From positions 1 to 7,612 of the forward strand of contig DPJQ01000232.1 in assembly GCA_003542935.1 (NCBI GenBank): a stretch of 7,612 nt of DNA, given 5' to 3'. A program made the position numbers and the translations under genes. This stretch comes from Lachnospiraceae bacterium. Lineage in GTDB: Bacteria > Bacillota > Clostridia > Lachnospirales > Lachnospiraceae. The notes beneath the pieces were generated by a model. It had not been told where the DNA came from, ran no database searches, and worked only from the letters and a program-made list of their open reading frames with translations. Every line of letters begins with the position of its first letter. Positions within the stretch are counted from its first letter, which is position 1. Positions 6,813-7,612 of this stretch are shown here, piece by piece.

Positions 6813-7407
6813 AACACTGCATGCAGTATATGGAGCATGGGAATACAGGAAGGAAATTGAGAATCTGAATCGGGAATCTCTGGATGGCTGGCAGCTGATC
6901 AGAGGGGGCTGTTTTTACAGCCGTTTTGAGCGGGATGAGGGAATTGTGTACCGCTATCAGATTGATTTTCGAGGCAGGATCAGAAATATGCCTCAATACC
7001 TGGAGAGTTTTCGTGATCAGGGCTGGGAATATATCAATTCCACTTTTAACGGATGGCATTTTTTTCGGAAGGTTTATGACCCGGCTATGCCCGATGAAGA
7101 ATACGAGATTTATACCGACGAGGAATCCATTGCGCAGATGCAGGGCCGCTGGCGCAGGATGGCCATGGTTATAGGCAGTGTATGTTTGGTCGTAGCAATA
7201 GCGACGTTGGCTGTAATCAGGTTTTCCTACAGACCGTGGATACATATACTTATGGCTGCCGGCTATTTTTCGGGTGCCATGCTGCTGTTTACCGGTGTAC
7301 ATCGCATGGGGCGTACTCCCCGGGAAACACGGAGAGGGCGTACAGGCTGGCTCTGGTTTATCATGATGATGGTCTGCTTCATTGCTGCTTTCTGCATTGC
7401 CATTTGA
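6799..7407 (+). CDS. DUF2812 domain-containing membrane protein
   Basis: A 202-residue protein of unknown function. The N-terminal cytosolic half fits DUF2812: YGAWEYRKEIENLNRESLDGW (11-31), the YRYQIDFRG region (51-59), then GWEYINSTFNGWHFFRK (75-91) and an EIYTDEES segment (103-110). Three hydrophobic segments follow at about 121-141, 147-167 and 183-202, with a basic stretch (RTPRETRRGRTG) between the last two. There is no signal peptide. The start is the GTG at 6799, preceded by GGGAGGG (6784-6790) at 8 nt and lying inside the end of padR. Co-transcription suggests that the PadR regulator controls it, possibly in a membrane-stress or transport response, but no biochemical role is known. 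The length is ordinary for the family and nothing looks broken. Confidence 0.88.
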   Translation: MRQHKTLHAVYGAWEYRKEIENLNRESLDGWQLIRGGCFYSRFERDEGIVYRYQIDFRGRIRNMPQYLESFRDQGWEYINSTFNGWHFFRKVYDPAMPDEEYEIYTDEESIAQMQGRWRRMAMVIGSVCLVVAIATLAVIRFSYRPWIHILMAAGYFSGAMLLFTGVHRMGRTPRETRRGRTGWLWFIMMMVCFIAAFCIAI

Positions 7408-7442
7408 CTTTTTCTCTCTTCAGCTTATAATAGATCGGATAT

Positions 7443-7478
7443 AAAATGCACAGACGGCCGCCCATGTCTGTGCATTTT
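7443..7478 (+). terminator. Rho-independent terminator of the padR operon
   Basis: A perfect 13-bp inverted repeat (AAAATGCACAGAC at 7443-7455, GTCTGTGCATTTT at 7466-7478) has a 10-nt GC-rich loop and ends in a T-run on plus. The matching A-run on the left makes it potentially bidirectional. It lies 35 nt after the DUF2812 stop. Confidence 0.88.
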
Positions 7479-7497
7479 GCTATAACTGTTCAGCGCA

Positions 7498-7543
7498 GGC
7501 CGAAGCACTTCCCACGGGACGCCTTCGGTGTGCTGCTGAGGCC
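7498..7543. repeat. Possible structured intergenic element
   Basis: Several complementary segments occur close together. CCGAAG (7500-7505) faces CTTCGG (7523-7528). Alternatively AGCAC (7504-7508) faces GTGCT (7530-7534), with GGCC at both ends (7498-7501 and 7540-7543). The pairings are mutually exclusive. No gene is seen from 7408 to the window end. Confidence 0.25.
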
Positions 7544-7563
7544 GTAAAAGCATGATTCAGGAG

Positions 7564-7605
7564 TGCAAAATCCAATCGCCAGAGGCGATTTAAATGGATT
7601 TTGCA
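7564..7605. repeat. Compound palindrome, possible dispersed intergenic repeat
   Basis: TGCAAAATCC (7564-7573) pairs with GGATTTTGCA (7596-7605). Inside, AATCGCC (7574-7580) pairs with GGCGATT (7584-7590) around a 3-nt loop. The two stems are contiguous on the left and separated by TAAAT on the right, forming one long bulged hairpin. It lacks a terminator-style T-tail and comes after an already complete terminator, so a REP/MITE-like repeat or a leader of a gene beyond the edge is more likely. Confidence 0.5.
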
Positions 7606-7612
7606 TCGTAAC

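Noticed and set aside
6703..7302. A 199-codon minus-strand frame opposite the padR operon
   Set aside because: It spans both padR and the DUF2812 gene in antisense, shows no family motif or start signal, and would conflict with two well-supported genes.
1..7612. CRISPR array, tRNA, rRNA, insertion sequence or phage genes
   Set aside because: No regularly spaced direct repeats, tRNA-like cloverleaf, rRNA signature, transposase or integrase motif was found on either strand by reading.

Overview
The window looks like a piece of a Firmicutes chromosome, most likely Clostridia and perhaps a gut Lachnospiraceae. The signs are strong AGGAGG-type ribosome binding sites, sigma-A-like promoters close to consensus, compact hairpin terminators, a PadR/DUF2812 gene pair and a clostridial-type GldA. 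This placement is inference; no rRNA or other marker gene is present.

Layout. Positions 1-210 hold no clear gene. Short open frames on both strands run off the left edge, and a perfect 11-bp hairpin at 135-160 probably ends the transcript of the next gene. On the minus strand, 211-1590 encodes an AAA+ ATPase of the 'archaeal ATPase' type with a C-terminal DUF234 nuclease-like domain. Its conserved N-terminus continues upstream to a well-placed AUA codon at 1620-1618, suggesting a lost or non-canonical start. The 336-bp gap at 1621-1956 carries a minus-strand promoter for the ATPase, and a plus-strand promoter plus a leader of about 180 nt for the next gene.

On the plus strand, 1957-5010 encodes a 1017-residue two-domain L-fucokinase/GDP-fucose pyrophosphorylase (Fkp type), which turns free L-fucose into GDP-fucose through fucose-1-phosphate. 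A hairpin at 5035-5068 separates it from the convergent gldA-like glycerol dehydrogenase (5111-6238, minus). The 229-bp divergent region 6239-6467 contains a gldA promoter overlapped by an 8-bp inverted repeat. It also contains a TTGACA-N17-TATGAT promoter for a PadR-family repressor (6468-6812), with ATGTCGT/ACGACAT operator-like sites. padR overlaps by 14 nt a GTG-started DUF2812 membrane protein gene (6799-7407), so the two form a small, probably autoregulated operon. It ends at a strong terminator (7443-7478). The last 120 bases carry a compound palindrome that may be a dispersed intergenic repeat.

The genes form at least four independent transcription units rather than one pathway. The only possible metabolic link is that GldA-type enzymes can also act on 1,2-propanediol, a product of fucose catabolism. 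I see no convincing new multi-gene system. The best leads are the AUA start and altered nuclease motif of the ATPase, the padR operator layout, the fkp leader, and the palindromic element at the right edge.
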